Shown piece after piece: positions 63,891 to 64,000 of a stretch of 64,000 nucleotides of DNA; the stretch's first letter is position 1, and the number at the start of each line of letters is the position of its first letter. The position numbers and the translations under genes are program-made. The notes beneath the pieces were generated by a model. The model ran no database searches. It was not told the origin of the DNA and worked only from the letters and a program-made list of their open reading frames with translations. The stretch lies in contig NZ_BMXR01000009.1 in the NCBI RefSeq assembly GCF_014651855.1, forward strand, positions 188,217 through 252,216. Reading direction: 5' to 3'. Source of the DNA: Saccharospirillum salsuginis (GTDB lineage: Bacteria; Pseudomonadota; Gammaproteobacteria; Pseudomonadales; Natronospirillaceae).

Positions 63891-64000
63891 CGGGTCTCAG
63901 GGCTGAGTTCTCTATTGTGCCAATGGACACAGTTTCCGTGCCCGGGTTTGCTGTTTGCCAGTCGTACGGGCCCGGTGCGGGGTATCACTCTCTCCGGGGC

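Overview
The window looks like a chromosomal segment of a GC-rich marine gammaproteobacterium. The thrS-infC-rpmI-rplT order, the purM-purN/DUF2066/hda neighbourhood, lutABC-type lactate oxidation, CheV, and an inositol locus with an ABC importer suggest the Oceanospirillales (Saccharospirillum or Reinekea relatives). That placement is inference from gene content; no 16S gene is present.

Layout. Positions 1-8.5 kb are an accessory, polymorphic-toxin region. It holds a full Rhs protein with a DUF6883-like tip and a DUF4926-like immunity partner, then an orphan Rhs tip with its own signal peptide and a WHH-type nuclease end plus immunity gene, then a decayed third tip and a decayed XRE regulator. 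The DNA between and after these modules is visibly more AT-rich than the Rhs core. At 8.5-10.5 kb an unknown protein is paired with an XRE-ImmA/IrrE protein (possible toxin-antitoxin or defence pair), next to a tRNA-Val(GAC). At 11-14.2 kb lie a globin, a SatD/membrane-protein pair with a striking triple operator, and a TauE/SafE permease.

Positions 14.3-27.8 kb carry a complete myo-inositol catabolic locus: iolB, iolG, an RpiR-type regulator and a sugar-binding protein on the minus strand; permease, ATPase, a second Gfo/Idh dehydrogenase, iolC fused to DUF2090, iolD, iolE and iolA on the plus strand. GGAA-N6-TTCC palindromes sit at the promoters and match the motif known for rhizobial IolR. 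The fused iolC supplies kinase and, by family knowledge, aldolase, so the pathway from inositol to acetyl-CoA is closed within the locus.

Positions 27.8-38.2 kb hold an MvaT-like DNA-binding protein, an SOS-box-controlled UmuD homologue that has lost both catalytic residues, CheV, a TerC protein, a persulfide dioxygenase-rhodanese fusion, an Aer-like chemoreceptor, and the lactate-utilisation operon lutABC with a divergent GntR regulator. An operator-like site matching the GntR palindrome also lies in front of the chemoreceptor. Positions 38.3-54.3 kb hold a TagO/VasI-like protein, a large subtilase with unusual internal hydrophobic segments, a META lipoprotein, transporters (MFS, ABC, RND pair) and an acyl-CoA synthetase. 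Positions 54.8-64 kb are housekeeping: thrS, infC (starting with AUA), rpmI, rplT, ldhA, DUF3108, purN, purM, DUF2066 and hda.

The most interesting non-coding signal is a family of four intergenic elements (near 30.1, 37.2, 42.7 and 54.4 kb). They share a core, but their inverted-repeat arms differ in sequence while staying self-complementary. Two copies align without gaps over 130 bp, and seven of nine arm differences are compensated on the opposite arm.
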